DNA from: Congregibacter litoralis KT71
GTDB lineage: Bacteria; Pseudomonadota; Gammaproteobacteria; Pseudomonadales; Halieaceae
NCBI RefSeq assembly: GCF_000153125.2
Contig: NZ_CM002299.1
Span: 682,809 to 746,808 of the forward strand
Direction: 5' to 3'
Length of the DNA stretch: 64,000 bases
In this document: piece by piece, positions 24,198-33,736 of the stretch
Layout of the letters: each line of letters opens with the position of its first letter
Numbering within the stretch: position 1 is the first letter of the stretch
Program-made: the position numbers and the translations under genes
The notes under the pieces: model-generated
What the model was told of the DNA's origin: nothing
What the model saw: only the letters and a program-made list of their open reading frames with translations
Databases searched by the model: none

Positions 24198-26666
24198 TCA
24201 GATCGGATCTCCCGGTGGCATCTTCAGTAACGCAGCGTTTGGTACTTCACCCCCCTCTTGCCAGCGACGGATATCCGCGGCAACGGCGTAGCGATGGGGA
24301 TCGCGCTTCGCTCTTTTCTCCAGATCAATCCGCAGGCGGTTGAGGCGTTCCGCCAGAACCGCGCGAACTCCGTCGCTGCTTGCGGGGTTACTGGCGCTCG
24401 CCATCAGCTCCCGGGCGCTTGTGTATTGAATGACCTGAAGTACCTTCTGGCGGTAGTCACTATCCGGTGTTTTTGCAGACCAGCTGGTGTCCAGGAGTGC
24501 GTCCACCACCTCTTCGAGCGTCGGGTAGTCCCCCATGCTGCCAAAAGCGAGAAGTCGCTCCAGGCGGGCGGGATGGAGGAGCGTCTGGACCGTCAGGCTT
24601 GCTGCCGCTTCTACGGCACCCAGGGAATCAAAGTAGAGACCCGTGCGTGCAGGAAAGGCTTCGCCCTGATCGTAGCGTTGGGCCGGTGGTGGCAGCAGGG
24701 CGAGGATGTCATCGGGGAGGGCCAGAAAATCCACTTCGAGAGTAGACAGCACCGTAGCCAGCGCATCCCGCTGCTCGTCGGCATCAATGATCTTCAGCGG
24801 TGTCTGACCGTCACCGCGCATTGCATTGCGATAGTCAGCTCCGCCAATACTCTGTGCAGCGGCGTTCATCTGAAAGCGATGATGCATATAAAGAGGCAGG
24901 AGTACGTACTCCAGTGTTGAAAGAGGCTCCCCCCTGCGGATCGTTGCTTCGGAAAAGCGCTGTAAGCCGATCTCCCGTACGGCAATCTCATGTTTTAGAT
25001 GGTCCACAAGATTATCGCCGTTGTCCCAGACACTCGCGTAGGGATGTCCCGCACCGCGGAAGTTATTGTTGTTGTGCGCCATGAACAGCAGGCCCGTATC
25101 CAGGCTTTCCTGCACGATTTTGTCGAGCTCGGCGGCTTCATCAGCATCGTCGGCAAACTGCGTGTAGGAGTAACGCACGGCCAGTTTGTCGTAGTCGCCA
25201 ATGCGTTGCAGGTAGGCGTTGGAGAAATCCAGCTGCCCATCGTCGGTGATCTCTACCAGGGGCGCCGGGTAATCCATTACGCTCTCGCGGCCATAGCTGC
25301 TGGCGAGATAGTTGTGGGGGAACCCCAGGGTGTGACCTATCTCATGGGCCGAGAGTTGTCGCACCCGATCCAAAGCCATCTCTACGGAAGCTGAATTGTC
25401 GCCCGCAGCCGTTGCAAGATAATCAAAGGCGGGCATGAGTCCCTGTCCGTGGAGATAGTCCTGGCGCAGGCGCAGGCTGCCAAGATTCACGTTGCCTTTT
25501 ATGATTTCGCCGGTGCGTGGATCCACCACGGAGTACCCGTAGGAATAACCCCGGGTGCGTCGGTGGGTCCAATGAATCATGTTGTAGCGAATATCCTGGG
25601 CGTCGGCACCCGGCGGCAGCTCCCGAACCTGAAAGGCATCGATAAAGCCGGCCGCCTCGAAGGCCTGGTTCCACCAACGCCCCCCTTCCATGAGGGCGCT
25701 CTTGATCGGCTCGGGAACTCCGGGATCGAGGTAATAAATAATCGGCTCGATGGCTTCGGATTTTTCTGCCTCGGGATTCTTTTTCTCAAGGCGATGCCGG
25801 GCAACAAGGCGCACCACCAGGTCTTCGCCAATTGCCGTACCGTAGTCCTGGATCGTCGGGCCGTTGGTGCCGATGCGAGGGTCCGATAGGCGGGTTTTAA
25901 ATCCTTCCTCCGGCAGTTTTACGATGGAGTGATGCTGCCTGAGGGTGATGGCTGATCCCGTTGCCGCGACCTTATTGACGAGATCGCCGGGGTTATCGCT
26001 GACAAAGGTAAGCATGGCTTCGATCTCGATGTTCTCCGGGAACGCCGCCGTGTTGTCGAGGTAGATGGCACTGCGGGATTTTTCCAGCTTGAAATCGCCC
26101 TGTTTGCGCCGCTTGATCTGGCCAACAACGTTTCGCGCGTCCCGAAGAAAAAAGTCCGTGGCGTCAACGAGAACGCTGCCATTACTTTCGGCAACGATGT
26201 CAAAGCCCCAGTGCACGGAAGGCGCAAAGGCATCCTTCACTGCGGTTCTTTCCAATTCATTGTCACTGGTGGCGCGATAGCGGTAGTTGGGCTCCATGAG
26301 CAGCACCCGGGGGCCTACGCGTTTGGCCTCAAGTACGAAGGTCCCTCGCGTTTGTCCCCGGTCTATACCAATGGGATTGGAGCCGAGTCCGGAGCCCATG
26401 GATACCTGATAGAGAAATTCCGTATCGAGCTTGTCGATTTCCCAGTACAGGGAGCCCGTGGCGTCATCCCAGTACAGATCAAAATATCCCGGCATGTGCT
26501 GCGCCATGGCGACCTTTTCGGACAGGGGCGGAAGCTCGGCGGATTGGGCGGCAGATGTAGCCAGGGCGGTGAATACAGCGAAGAGCAGGGAGGCTATGGG
26601 GGGCCAGGGTGTTGTGTTGCTAAGGTGCCGGCGACGGGAAGATTTCGGGATATTCCAAAAGGTCAT
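24198..26666 (-). CDS. Zinc metalloprotease (metzincin, DUF5117/DUF5118 type)
   Basis: 822 residues from ATG at 26664-26666 with GAGG upstream (a TTG five codons earlier is less likely). An N-terminal signal/anchor segment (SLLFAVFTALATSAAQSAEL) indicates export. A long N-terminal region with DUF5118/DUF5117-like blocks (DLYWDDATGSLYWEIDKL, FLYQVSMGSGLGSNPIGIDR) precedes the catalytic motif HEIGHTLGFPHN at about 438-449. This is the metzincin HExxHxxGxxH motif, and the Met-turn VMDYP follows. Members of this family are large periplasmic or outer-membrane peptidases of unknown substrate. Full length compared with the family. Confidence 0.88.
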   Translation of the reverse strand: MTFWNIPKSSRRRHLSNTTPWPPIASLLFAVFTALATSAAQSAELPPLSEKVAMAQHMPGYFDLYWDDATGSLYWEIDKLDTEFLYQVSMGSGLGSNPIGIDRGQTRGTFVLEAKRVGPRVLLMEPNYRYRATSDNELERTAVKDAFAPSVHWGFDIVAESNGSVLVDATDFFLRDARNVVGQIKRRKQGDFKLEKSRSAIYLDNTAAFPENIEIEAMLTFVSDNPGDLVNKVAATGSAITLRQHHSIVKLPEEGFKTRLSDPRIGTNGPTIQDYGTAIGEDLVVRLVARHRLEKKNPEAEKSEAIEPIIYYLDPGVPEPIKSALMEGGRWWNQAFEAAGFIDAFQVRELPPGADAQDIRYNMIHWTHRRTRGYSYGYSVVDPRTGEIIKGNVNLGSLRLRQDYLHGQGLMPAFDYLATAAGDNSASVEMALDRVRQLSAHEIGHTLGFPHNYLASSYGRESVMDYPAPLVEITDDGQLDFSNAYLQRIGDYDKLAVRYSYTQFADDADEAAELDKIVQESLDTGLLFMAHNNNNFRGAGHPYASVWDNGDNLVDHLKHEIAVREIGLQRFSEATIRRGEPLSTLEYVLLPLYMHHRFQMNAAAQSIGGADYRNAMRGDGQTPLKIIDADEQRDALATVLSTLEVDFLALPDDILALLPPPAQRYDQGEAFPARTGLYFDSLGAVEAAASLTVQTLLHPARLERLLAFGSMGDYPTLEEVVDALLDTSWSAKTPDSDYRQKVLQVIQYTSARELMASASNPASSDGVRAVLAERLNRLRIDLEKRAKRDPHRYAVAADIRRWQEGGEVPNAALLKMPPGDPI

Positions 26667-26870
26667 TGATGTGGGCCTCAAAGCGAAATTGAAGGAGTTG
26701 TGGGTCAGCGAGCTGTGTATGGGTACCTAAGGAGCGTTCTCTGTGATTCTCCATCCTATACTATTGAACGGCGTCCATTCAGTGGAGCACCCTCGATTCG
26801 GTGCAGCAGCAGGCGGATAGTCTTCTCAAAAGCAGTGAAGACAAATACCGGGAGCTTGATCAATCAGCGA

Positions 26871-28436
26871 TCAGGGATTACTCCAGTGCTCTGAGAGATA
26901 AGCCAGAATCTGCTCGTAGTCGCTATCGGTGAGTTTCATGCCCTTGCCGATCATGCTGTTCATAACCGCCTGCCATTCATCGGCGGGGCGCTTTGTTGCC
27001 AACACCATATCGACACCGTGACAGTTGCCACAGGCCCGCTCCAGCTGTTGTTTTCCTTTGCCCTCGGGGAGCGTGGCAGCTGCCGCGGCGGCCATTGCGG
27101 CTTCGGCAGAGGGGGGCTCAAGACGCAGGAGCATACCGTCGGTATCGCGGGGCCCCCGCAGCCTGCCCTCGGTGAGCACATAGATGTAACCGTCTGGTCC
27201 CTGGCGGATATCCCGAAAGCGCACATCAAGCTCGTTGAGCATGGTGTCGCCCTGTTTAATAAAGTCGCCGCGGATGCTCATCTGTGCGATTTTCTTGGAC
27301 CCCGCGCCCGCGACCATCAGGCTGCCCTTCAGGCGGGGAAACTTGTCCCCCGTATAAAAAAACATGTTTTCGGGGTTGAAGGGCGGATTCCAGAAAAACA
27401 GGGGATTGTCCATACCTTCCCGGTACCAGGGCTGATCTGAAACCGGACTGCCAGAATAGTGCCGACCCAGGGATACCAGGGGCCAGCCGTAATTATGTCC
27501 CGGGATGATGCGGTTGATTTCATCACCACCGGCGGGACCAAACTCCGACGCCCACATCTCGCCGGTACTTGGGTCCCAGTCCATGCCATACACGTTGCGA
27601 TGACCGTAGCTATAGATCTCAGCCTTGGCGTCCGGGGAGCCTACGAAGGGGTTGTCGCGGGGCACGGTGCCATCATCGCGGACGCGAAGGATGGAGCCGA
27701 TGTGGTTCCGGAGGTTTTGTGCCTCGGGGCGAGCGCTGGATTGGTCACTGGAGGTGGTGCCATCGCGGTCCCCCACGCTGATGTACAGCATGCCATCGGG
27801 TCCAAACACCATGCGTCCGCCGTAGGTGCCCAGGGGGCTTTCCCAGGCATCGGTGATCAGTATGTCCTCGGTGTCCTGCAGGCGGCCCTCACTCAAGCGG
27901 GCGCGCAGAATCGCCAGGGTGGTTCCCTTTTCGGGTTCCCGGTCTTTGGTGTAAGAAATGTAAAGAAGCCGGTTTTTCTTAAACTCGGGATGGAGAACGA
28001 TATCGTGGAGGCCGCCGAGGCCCACGTTGTTGATCTTGGGTAAACCGGCAATCGGCCTGGGATCCAGTACGCCATCCTTGACCCGGCGCAGTCTTCCCGG
28101 GCGCTCGGTAATGAGCATGGTCCCTTCGTTGGGTAAAAACACCAGTCCATCGGGGTGAGAAAGGCCATCGGCGATTTTTACCACGCGGATAGACATACCG
28201 CCCCTGCTTTTCAGGAGCCGGGGCTCGTCTACCGCTGCGCCACTGAGGGCGTCTTTGGGATAGGCCCGGGCGATTTGCGCGGCGGTGAGCGGCGCCGTGA
28301 CTCCCGGTGTTTCCACGGTTTTAGCGACGGAGGCGACGGAGGCGTCAGGGCTGGCAAATGCCGCCGCAGCCATAGCGCACGCCGCCGTCATAGTCGCCAG
28401 GGTGGTAGCCAGAGGGGACCGTGGGATACGAGGCAT
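26871..28436 (-). CDS. Glucose/sorbosone dehydrogenase fused to cytochrome c
   Basis: 521 residues. A signal peptide covers about 1-28. A six-bladed PQQ-type propeller (GSDH family) follows with LSHPDGLVFLPNEGTMLITE, VGLGGLHDIVLHPEF, GTYGGRMVFGPDGMLYISVG (metal/PQQ region) and NYGWPLVSLG. After an Ala-rich linker (EAAMAAAAAATLPEGKG) comes a small cytochrome c domain with CGNCH at about 468-472 and an axial-ligand Met near GMKLTDSDYEQI. The dehydrogenase could pass electrons directly to the attached heme. Periplasmic; the sugar or alcohol substrate is unknown and PQQ synthesis genes are not in the window. Confidence 0.88.
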   Translation of the reverse strand: MPRIPRSPLATTLATMTAACAMAAAAFASPDASVASVAKTVETPGVTAPLTAAQIARAYPKDALSGAAVDEPRLLKSRGGMSIRVVKIADGLSHPDGLVFLPNEGTMLITERPGRLRRVKDGVLDPRPIAGLPKINNVGLGGLHDIVLHPEFKKNRLLYISYTKDREPEKGTTLAILRARLSEGRLQDTEDILITDAWESPLGTYGGRMVFGPDGMLYISVGDRDGTTSSDQSSARPEAQNLRNHIGSILRVRDDGTVPRDNPFVGSPDAKAEIYSYGHRNVYGMDWDPSTGEMWASEFGPAGGDEINRIIPGHNYGWPLVSLGRHYSGSPVSDQPWYREGMDNPLFFWNPPFNPENMFFYTGDKFPRLKGSLMVAGAGSKKIAQMSIRGDFIKQGDTMLNELDVRFRDIRQGPDGYIYVLTEGRLRGPRDTDGMLLRLEPPSAEAAMAAAAAATLPEGKGKQQLERACGNCHGVDMVLATKRPADEWQAVMNSMIGKGMKLTDSDYEQILAYLSEHWSNP

Positions 28437-28527
28437 GAAATCTCCGGTGTCGCGACATGGGCGAAAGTTCCCTGCAGATTAACCTGTCTTTAGCCTGCGG
28501 GAAAATGCGCCTGCGGGGTTGTTGCGT

Positions 28528-29157
28528 TCAGGAGATCGCCAGCCATAAGCCCACGACGATCATCAGTGTGCCTGCAATGCGATTGAGCACCGCGACATTG
28601 CTGCGCTGTTTCAACAGCCTGCGCAGGGCTTTGCCGCCCGTCGCGTAGAGCGTCATGCACAGGAGCTCCGAGAGCAGGATGATGAGGAGTATGGCGCCGT
28701 TGTGCGCATTGATCGCACCGTGAGTGGTCAACATAAATGGGGGTAACAGCGCCATGAAGAACGCCCAACCCTTGGGGTTGGCAATGGCCGTCACAAATCC
28801 CTGGAGCGCGAGCATCCGACCCGGCGGTACCGCTGTGCTGTCCATATCGTCAGCTGAGATGGCCATCGCTCCCCGGGAGCGCCAAAGCTGTATCCCGAGC
28901 CAGACCATATAGGCTCCGCCGGCGAGTTTGAATACCGTAAATGCCGCGGGGTATCTCAGCATCAGGCTGGCCACCCCCAGCCCGCTGAGTGTCGAGACCA
29001 GGGCAACCCCCGTTACCTCGCCGGCCATCATCCAGGCCGTGCGTCGCAAACCCACGGTCATGCCAAGGGTCATGGCCAGGGTCATACACATACCCGGTGT
29101 CGCCGAAATGAGCAGCATCGTCGGGATGAAAAGGAGTAGCTTGGTGACATCAATCAT
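28528..29157 (-). CDS. LysE/RhtB family exporter
   Basis: 209 residues with about six hydrophobic helices and the family signature near the N-terminus, ISATPGMCMTLAMTLGMTVG, followed by AYMVWLGIQLWRSRG. LysE/RhtB transporters export amino acids such as lysine, threonine or homoserine lactone by proton exchange; which substrate is used here cannot be determined. It lies upstream of the GSDH-cytochrome gene on the same strand, 91 bp away, and divergent from the exported methyltransferase-like gene. Confidence 0.85.
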   Translation of the reverse strand: MIDVTKLLLFIPTMLLISATPGMCMTLAMTLGMTVGLRRTAWMMAGEVTGVALVSTLSGLGVASLMLRYPAAFTVFKLAGGAYMVWLGIQLWRSRGAMAISADDMDSTAVPPGRMLALQGFVTAIANPKGWAFFMALLPPFMLTTHGAINAHNGAILLIILLSELLCMTLYATGGKALRRLLKQRSNVAVLNRIAGTLMIVVGLWLAIS

Positions 29158-29505
29158 TTGCGGGACGGATCATGTTTTGATGGGGAAACGGGGCCTCTTG
29201 ACCTTGGACAGCTTCGCTGCATTGTTTTGTAGCCTCGCAGTATCGCATTGAATGCAGCTTTGTCGGGATGAGACCTCAAGGCGGGAAGCGCGTAGGCTGC
29301 AAATCAGCGCTAAAAGGGAGCGCTAAAAAGGAGCGGTTGCCCGGCTCTGGCTGCGTGCTTATTATCGTGAGACAGGTGGCACATCGATAGCCGCTCACCG
29401 GACTACCGTTTATCTAACGATTTAATTATCTGTTCACTATCCTCTAACCGCCTATCAACCACCCAAAAACTACTTAAGTCCTAAGGACTTCCAAGGATCA
29501 CAATA
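29158..29505. other. Intergenic region between LysE and methyltransferase genes
   Basis: 348 bp with no credible gene. It holds two near-copies of AGCGCTAAAA(A)GG/GGAGCG around 29308-29334 and an AT-rich stretch before the plus-strand gene. A short inverted repeat, AAGTCC-TAA-GGACTT, lies at 29476-29490, just upstream of the ribosome site. Confidence 0.4.
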
Positions 29506-30249
29506 ATGAAATTACTGTTTCTGGCCGCCGCGGCCCTCGTCGCGATAACACCCGTATACGCTGCCGACATTGACGACAAGGTGGCCGCAGCTCTCGCCGC
29601 CGAGAGTCGTCCCGAGGCTGATCGTGCCCGGGACCGTAACCGCAAGCCGCTCGAAACCCTCAAGTTCTTTGGTCTCAAAGACGATATGCAGGTGCTCGAG
29701 CTCATTCCCGGCGGTGGTTGGTATACGCGGGTGCTCGCCCCGGTCCTCGCTGAGAACGGCAAACTCTACGTTGCCCTGGGCGCAGGTCGTGTGAAGTCCG
29801 GCTTGCTGACGGAACCTGGTTTTGAGGACGTTACCGCCATTGATGATGACGCGAACATGCGTCGGGAATCAGGCGCCCGTTTTTACACCATGGATGCCGT
29901 TGACCTTGGTGTAGACGATCTGGACATGGTGCTGACCTTTCGAAACGTGCACAACTTCGACGCCGCGGGTCGCGCGGGAATGCACGCCGCTGCTTTTGAC
30001 GCGCTGAAGTCGGGTGGTGTGTATGGTGTGGTTGATCACACCAGGCGTCACATGGAGTCCGAAACGCCCGAAAATCGACGTCGCGTTGACCCTGTGCAGG
30101 CGATTAAAGAAATCCAGGCGGCGGGCTTTGAGTTCGTTGATTATTCAACGCTGCATTACCGCGCAGACGACGAGCTTGAGTACGAAGTGGGACGCAAGTC
30201 CGTGACCGGTAACACCGATCGCTTCACTTTTCTGTTTCGCAAGCCCTAG
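29506..30249 (+). CDS. Exported class I methyltransferase-like protein (COG4798 type)
   Basis: 247 residues with a clear signal peptide (KLLFLAAAALVAITPVYA, cleavage after YAA). The mature part has the SAM-binding Rossmann start VLELIPGGGWYTRVLAPVL, then YVALGAGR, an acidic DDLDMVLTFRNVHNF in the motif IV position, and GGVYGVVDHTRR. The fold is that of predicted methyltransferases of the COG4798 group, which typically carry signal peptides. SAM is not known to be available in the periplasm, so the ligand or location is puzzling. The ribosome site AAGGA is 8 nt upstream. It precedes the SDR/HCCA isomerase pair on the same strand. Confidence 0.75.
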   Translation: MKLLFLAAAALVAITPVYAADIDDKVAAALAAESRPEADRARDRNRKPLETLKFFGLKDDMQVLELIPGGGWYTRVLAPVLAENGKLYVALGAGRVKSGLLTEPGFEDVTAIDDDANMRRESGARFYTMDAVDLGVDDLDMVLTFRNVHNFDAAGRAGMHAAAFDALKSGGVYGVVDHTRRHMESETPENRRRVDPVQAIKEIQAAGFEFVDYSTLHYRADDELEYEVGRKSVTGNTDRFTFLFRKP

Positions 30250-30329
30250 GCAAGGCTGCGCGGTAGCTGCTCTCTCAGGGCTTTGACTCAGCGCTCGGGT
30301 AGCTCCCTTGCGTCGCAGGAGGCTTATCC

Positions 30330-31097
30330 ATGAAAAAAGTCTGTTTGGTTATCGGCGCGGGTGCCGGCATCGGCGGCACCGTCGGTAAGCGCTTTGCGGC
30401 AGACGGTTATCACGCCGTACTTGCCCGGCGCAGCGACGAAGCAGGTTTGCAGCGTTTGGTTACGGATATCGAGGATGCCGGGGGATCGGCGACGGGTTGC
30501 CTGGTGAACGCTATTGAAGAGGGCGCCATCGAAGACCTCGTGGCGAACACGGAAGCCAATATCGGGCCCATCGAGGTGGTTCTCTTTAACCTCGGCGCGC
30601 AGATCGGTAACCGCTCTCTTGAGGACACCAGCTACAAAGCCTTTGAGACCGGTTGGCGTCTGGCGACTTTTGCGCTTTTCCGGGTGGCAAGCTCGGTGCT
30701 TCCGGCTATGGAGACACGGGGCAGGGGGACCTTGCTGGTGACGTCGGCGACAGCTGCCGTTCGCGGGAATGAGGGCCAGCACTCCCACGCGGCTGCCATG
30801 GGAGGGCGGCGGATGCTGTGCCAGACCCTGAATGCGGAGTATGCCCCCCGAGGCGTGCATGTGGCCCATATCCTCATTGATGGCGCTGTGGACGCTCCCG
30901 ATACCCTTGGCAAGATGCTCGGCCCTGAGAACTTTGCCAAGCTGCGGGCGGCCAGGGGCGAGGCGCATGATGGCTTGCTGGTGCCGGAGCACATGGCAGA
31001 GACGTATTTTCACATTGCCCACCAGCACCGGTCCGCGTGGACCCACGAGCTGGATCTCCGTGCTCATTCCGATCTTGCCTGGTGGAATCATCGATAA
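30330..31097 (+). CDS. Short-chain dehydrogenase-like protein with altered active site
   Basis: 255 residues with a Rossmann fold. The cofactor loop is VIGAGAGIGGTVGKRFA and the strand-5 Ser is kept in VTSATAAVRG. The catalytic block that is Y-x-x-x-K in classical SDRs reads HSHAAAMGGRR: the Tyr position is His and the Lys position is Met. It resembles the SDR subgroup (cd05373) in which Phe replaces Tyr but Lys is kept; here Lys is lost too. Ordinary alcohol dehydrogenase chemistry is therefore unlikely, and a binding or isomerase role is possible. CAGGAGG precedes the ATG. The stop is 9 bp before the HCCA isomerase gene, indicating an operon. Confidence 0.8.
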   Translation: MKKVCLVIGAGAGIGGTVGKRFAADGYHAVLARRSDEAGLQRLVTDIEDAGGSATGCLVNAIEEGAIEDLVANTEANIGPIEVVLFNLGAQIGNRSLEDTSYKAFETGWRLATFALFRVASSVLPAMETRGRGTLLVTSATAAVRGNEGQHSHAAAMGGRRMLCQTLNAEYAPRGVHVAHILIDGAVDAPDTLGKMLGPENFAKLRAARGEAHDGLLVPEHMAETYFHIAHQHRSAWTHELDLRAHSDLAWWNHR

Positions 31098-31106
31098 GGA
31101 ACACCC

Positions 31107-31712
31107 ATGAACAAAGAGCTTGAGTTTATTTTCGATTTTGGCAGTCCCAATGCCTACCTTTGTTACAAAGCACTACCGCCTTTACTCCAGCGCACCGGAG
31201 CAACACTCACCGTGGTTCCCTGTCTTTTGGGAGGTATATTCAAGGCCACGGGCAATCAGGCTCCCATGCTGGCTTTTCAGGGGATTAAAGGAAAAATCGA
31301 GTACGACCAGCTGGAGATACAACGATTTATCGATAAGCACCAGCTGCGGGACTTCAGTTTCAATCCCCACTTTCCGGTCAATACCCTTCTACTGATGCGC
31401 GGCGCAATTGCTGCTGAGAACGACGGCAAGCTGGAGGCCTACCTGGATGCGGGCATGAGCTCCATGTGGGAGCAAGGTTTGAAGATGGATGATCCACAGA
31501 CCTTTGTCACGGCGATGACCGAGGCAGGTTTGGACGGAGAGGCACTGCTAGAGAAAACAGCAGATCCCCTGGTCAAGGCCAGGCTGGTGGAGAACACGAG
31601 TGCGGCAGTGGAGCGGGGCTGCTTTGGTATACCCACGTTCTACGTGGGTACAGAGATGTTCTTTGGTAAGGAGCGTTTAGCGCAGATAGAGGAAGAGCTG
31701 CTCCGCGCCTAA
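31107..31712 (+). CDS. 2-hydroxychromene-2-carboxylate isomerase / DsbA-like protein
   Basis: 201 residues of the kappa-GST/DsbA fold: FIFDFGSPNAYLCYKALP with Ser13 in the catalytic position, an all-helical insertion, and the cis-Pro region GCFGIPTFYVGTEMFFGKER at the C-terminus. This matches HCCA isomerases of naphthalene-type degradation, which use glutathione to isomerise a chromene intermediate. Homologues also act as general GSH-dependent isomerases. It is the second gene of an operon with the degenerate SDR. No other naphthalene genes are nearby, so the substrate need not be aromatic. Confidence 0.85.
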   Translation: MNKELEFIFDFGSPNAYLCYKALPPLLQRTGATLTVVPCLLGGIFKATGNQAPMLAFQGIKGKIEYDQLEIQRFIDKHQLRDFSFNPHFPVNTLLLMRGAIAAENDGKLEAYLDAGMSSMWEQGLKMDDPQTFVTAMTEAGLDGEALLEKTADPLVKARLVENTSAAVERGCFGIPTFYVGTEMFFGKERLAQIEEELLRA

Positions 31713-31733
31713 AGCAGAGCTGCCCACCGCTAT

Positions 31734-32180
31734 TCAGTCCTGATCAACCTGGTCAAGGTAGTCGCCATAGCCCTCGGCATCCATGGCGTCGCGATGCACA
31801 AAACGCAGGGAAGCGGAGTTGATGCAATAGCGTAAACCGCCGTGTTCTGCGGGACCATCGGGGAAGACATGTCCCAGATGGCTGTCACCGTGGTGACTGC
31901 GCACCTCCGTGCGAATCATGCCGTGACTGGAATCCTTGAGCTCGTTGACGTGAGCGGGCTCGATGGGTTTCGTAAAGCTTGGCCAGCCGCAACCGGATTC
32001 GTACTTGTGGCTTGAGGCAAACAAGGGTTCGCCGGACACGATGTCTACGTAGATACCCGGCTCGTGATTGTTCAGATACTCGCCGGTTCCCGGTCGCTCG
32101 GTGCCATTTTCCTGAGTGACGCGATACTGCTCTGCGTCCAGTGCTTCGATCGCCGCTGCGGTTTTCTTGTAATGCGCCAT
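31734..32180 (-). CDS. msrB: Peptide-methionine (R)-S-oxide reductase MsrB
   Basis: 148 residues from ATG at 32178-32180, chosen over an ATG 24 bp upstream because CAGGAG lies 7 nt before it. The MsrB fold is unmistakable: [20 protein letters not shown], the [14 protein letters not shown] metal/structural block, and the catalytic Cys in [11 protein letters not shown]. The second Cys in SGCGWP is in the resolving position. The two CxxC zinc pairs of many MsrBs are absent, as in the zinc-free form. It repairs R-methionine sulfoxide in the cytoplasm. Divergent from the porin-like gene. Confidence 0.93.
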   Translation of the reverse strand: MAHYKKTAAAIEALDAEQYRVTQENGTERPGTGEYLNNHEPGIYVDIVSGEPLFASSHKYESGCGWPSFTKPIEPAHVNELKDSSHGMIRTEVRSHHGDSHLGHVFPDGPAEHGGLRYCINSASLRFVHRDAMDAEGYGDYLDQVDQD

Positions 32181-32417
32181 GGAGGGCTCCTGTGGTTTTG
32201 TCATCGATCGTTACCGCCCGGCATTAATTCCCTTGCGGAGATGGATGTCGTGGTGACGAGTGCTAGGCAATACGCAGAAAGGATAGTCATAGCGCGCTGC
32301 GAATACATCAAGTCCCGACGGTTTCTGACAATCTCCGACAATAGTTTTGGGTGGATGTCGCAGGGGCATGTCCCCTATAGTGGTCGCCTTTTGGTGGGAG
32401 CTCCCTACTTTTTATCC

Positions 32418-33686
32418 ATGATACCGGCTCGTGAACAGCAAAAAGCAGCGCGTGCGTTGGCAGTGTTTGCCGTGCTCATCGCTAACGGCCCGGTAGCTTA
32501 CGGGCAGGAGGGCGATGAGAGTAGAGAAGGTGATGACAACAGCCCTCCGCAGTTCTTCGCCCGGGGTTCCCTGAAGCTGGATTTACGCTATCGCTATGAA
32601 TACGTTGACGAAGAGGGCTTTGATGCTTCGGCTAGAGCGTCCCTGCTGCGCAGCAGACTGACCGCACAGTCCGGCCCCCTGGGTCCCTTGTCGGGTCTTC
32701 TTGAGCTAGACCATGTGTCGACCCCTGGCACCGACGATTACAATTCGACGGAAAACGGTCAGGTCCAGTTTCCCACCATCGCGGATCCCCAGGGCACAGA
32801 GTTTAATCAGGCGTGGTTACGTTATTCCAGCACGGATACTGATGCGACGGTCGGCCGGCAGCGCATTGTGCTCGATCGAGGACGCTTTATTGGTGCCAAG
32901 CCCTGGCGACAAAACGAGCAGACCTATGATGCAGTCCGGGTGCAGTGGAAGGCCGCGCCGGACTTTGCCCTGGACGCCAGTTACGTGAATCAGGTCAATC
33001 GTGTTTTTGGTCCCTCGGATGGGGCTAATCCGGCAGATTGGTACGGAGACACGGCGCTGCTGCGCCTGAATCATGACCTCGCACCGGGACAGGTACTGAC
33101 GGGCTTCGCCTACCTGGTGGATGTCGACGAGCAGCGAGGTTTCGCCCCGGGCAAAACAATCAACAATTCCAGCGATACCCTGGGGATTGCCTATCACGGT
33201 GTCTTCTCTGGCATCGACCTGCGTGCCCGTCTGGCAACCCAGAAATCGGCAGGCAGCAGTGAGCTTGAGTATCGCGCAGCTTATTATCTCGTCGAGGCGG
33301 GTGCTCCCCTGGGCAAGATGCGGCTGCGGGCCGCCTATGAAGTTCTGGGCGCGGATGACGGTGTAGGATTTGGAACTCCCCTGGCGAACGGTCATGGCCA
33401 CCAGGGCTGGGCCGATAAGTTTCTCTCAACGCCCGGTGACGGCATCAAGGATGCATGGGTCTCTGTTAACGGCAAAGTCGGCTCCGTGGCTTTAACCGCC
33501 CGATATCACGATTTCAGCGCGGAGTCCTCCAGCGTGAACTTTGGTCGGGAGCTTGATCTCCAATTGCAGTGGGAAATCAACGCATGGTTAACGGCAACGG
33601 CAAAAGCCGCTGTTTTTGACACGGAGGCTCCCGACCGCTACCCCGATACGCGCAAAGCCTGGCTGATGCTGCAGCTGCGCCTGTAA
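32418..33686 (+). CDS. Porin-like outer-membrane beta-barrel (alginate-export-domain type)
   Basis: 422 residues from ATG at 32418, chosen because it gives a good signal peptide (RALAVFAVLIANGPVAYG, cleavage before QEG). The mature chain alternates hydrophobic and polar residues in antiparallel strands. Its start, GSLKLDLRYRYEYVDEEGF, is typical of alginate-export/OprD-like barrels, and TDATVGRQRIVLDRGRFIGA is a recurrent motif of that family. The C-terminus ends KAWLMLQLRL rather than in an aromatic residue. The substrate is unknown. The promoter region is shared with msrB (32181-32417), which contains no other gene. Confidence 0.75.
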   Translation: MIPAREQQKAARALAVFAVLIANGPVAYGQEGDESREGDDNSPPQFFARGSLKLDLRYRYEYVDEEGFDASARASLLRSRLTAQSGPLGPLSGLLELDHVSTPGTDDYNSTENGQVQFPTIADPQGTEFNQAWLRYSSTDTDATVGRQRIVLDRGRFIGAKPWRQNEQTYDAVRVQWKAAPDFALDASYVNQVNRVFGPSDGANPADWYGDTALLRLNHDLAPGQVLTGFAYLVDVDEQRGFAPGKTINNSSDTLGIAYHGVFSGIDLRARLATQKSAGSSELEYRAAYYLVEAGAPLGKMRLRAAYEVLGADDGVGFGTPLANGHGHQGWADKFLSTPGDGIKDAWVSVNGKVGSVALTARYHDFSAESSSVNFGRELDLQLQWEINAWLTATAKAAVFDTEAPDRYPDTRKAWLMLQLRL

Positions 33687-33736
33687 AGCACGACCCGATT
33701 CATTCCTCAAAACGACGATCTTTTTATGGGAGTATT

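Noticed and set aside
26700..26894. Small plus-strand gene between the metzincin and GSDH genes
   Set aside because: No ribosome site or family; overlaps the GSDH 3' end; composition not convincing.
29476..29490. Inverted repeat AAGTCC-TAA-GGACTT near a ribosome site as a translational switch
   Set aside because: The stem is only 6 bp and does not cover the ribosome site itself.
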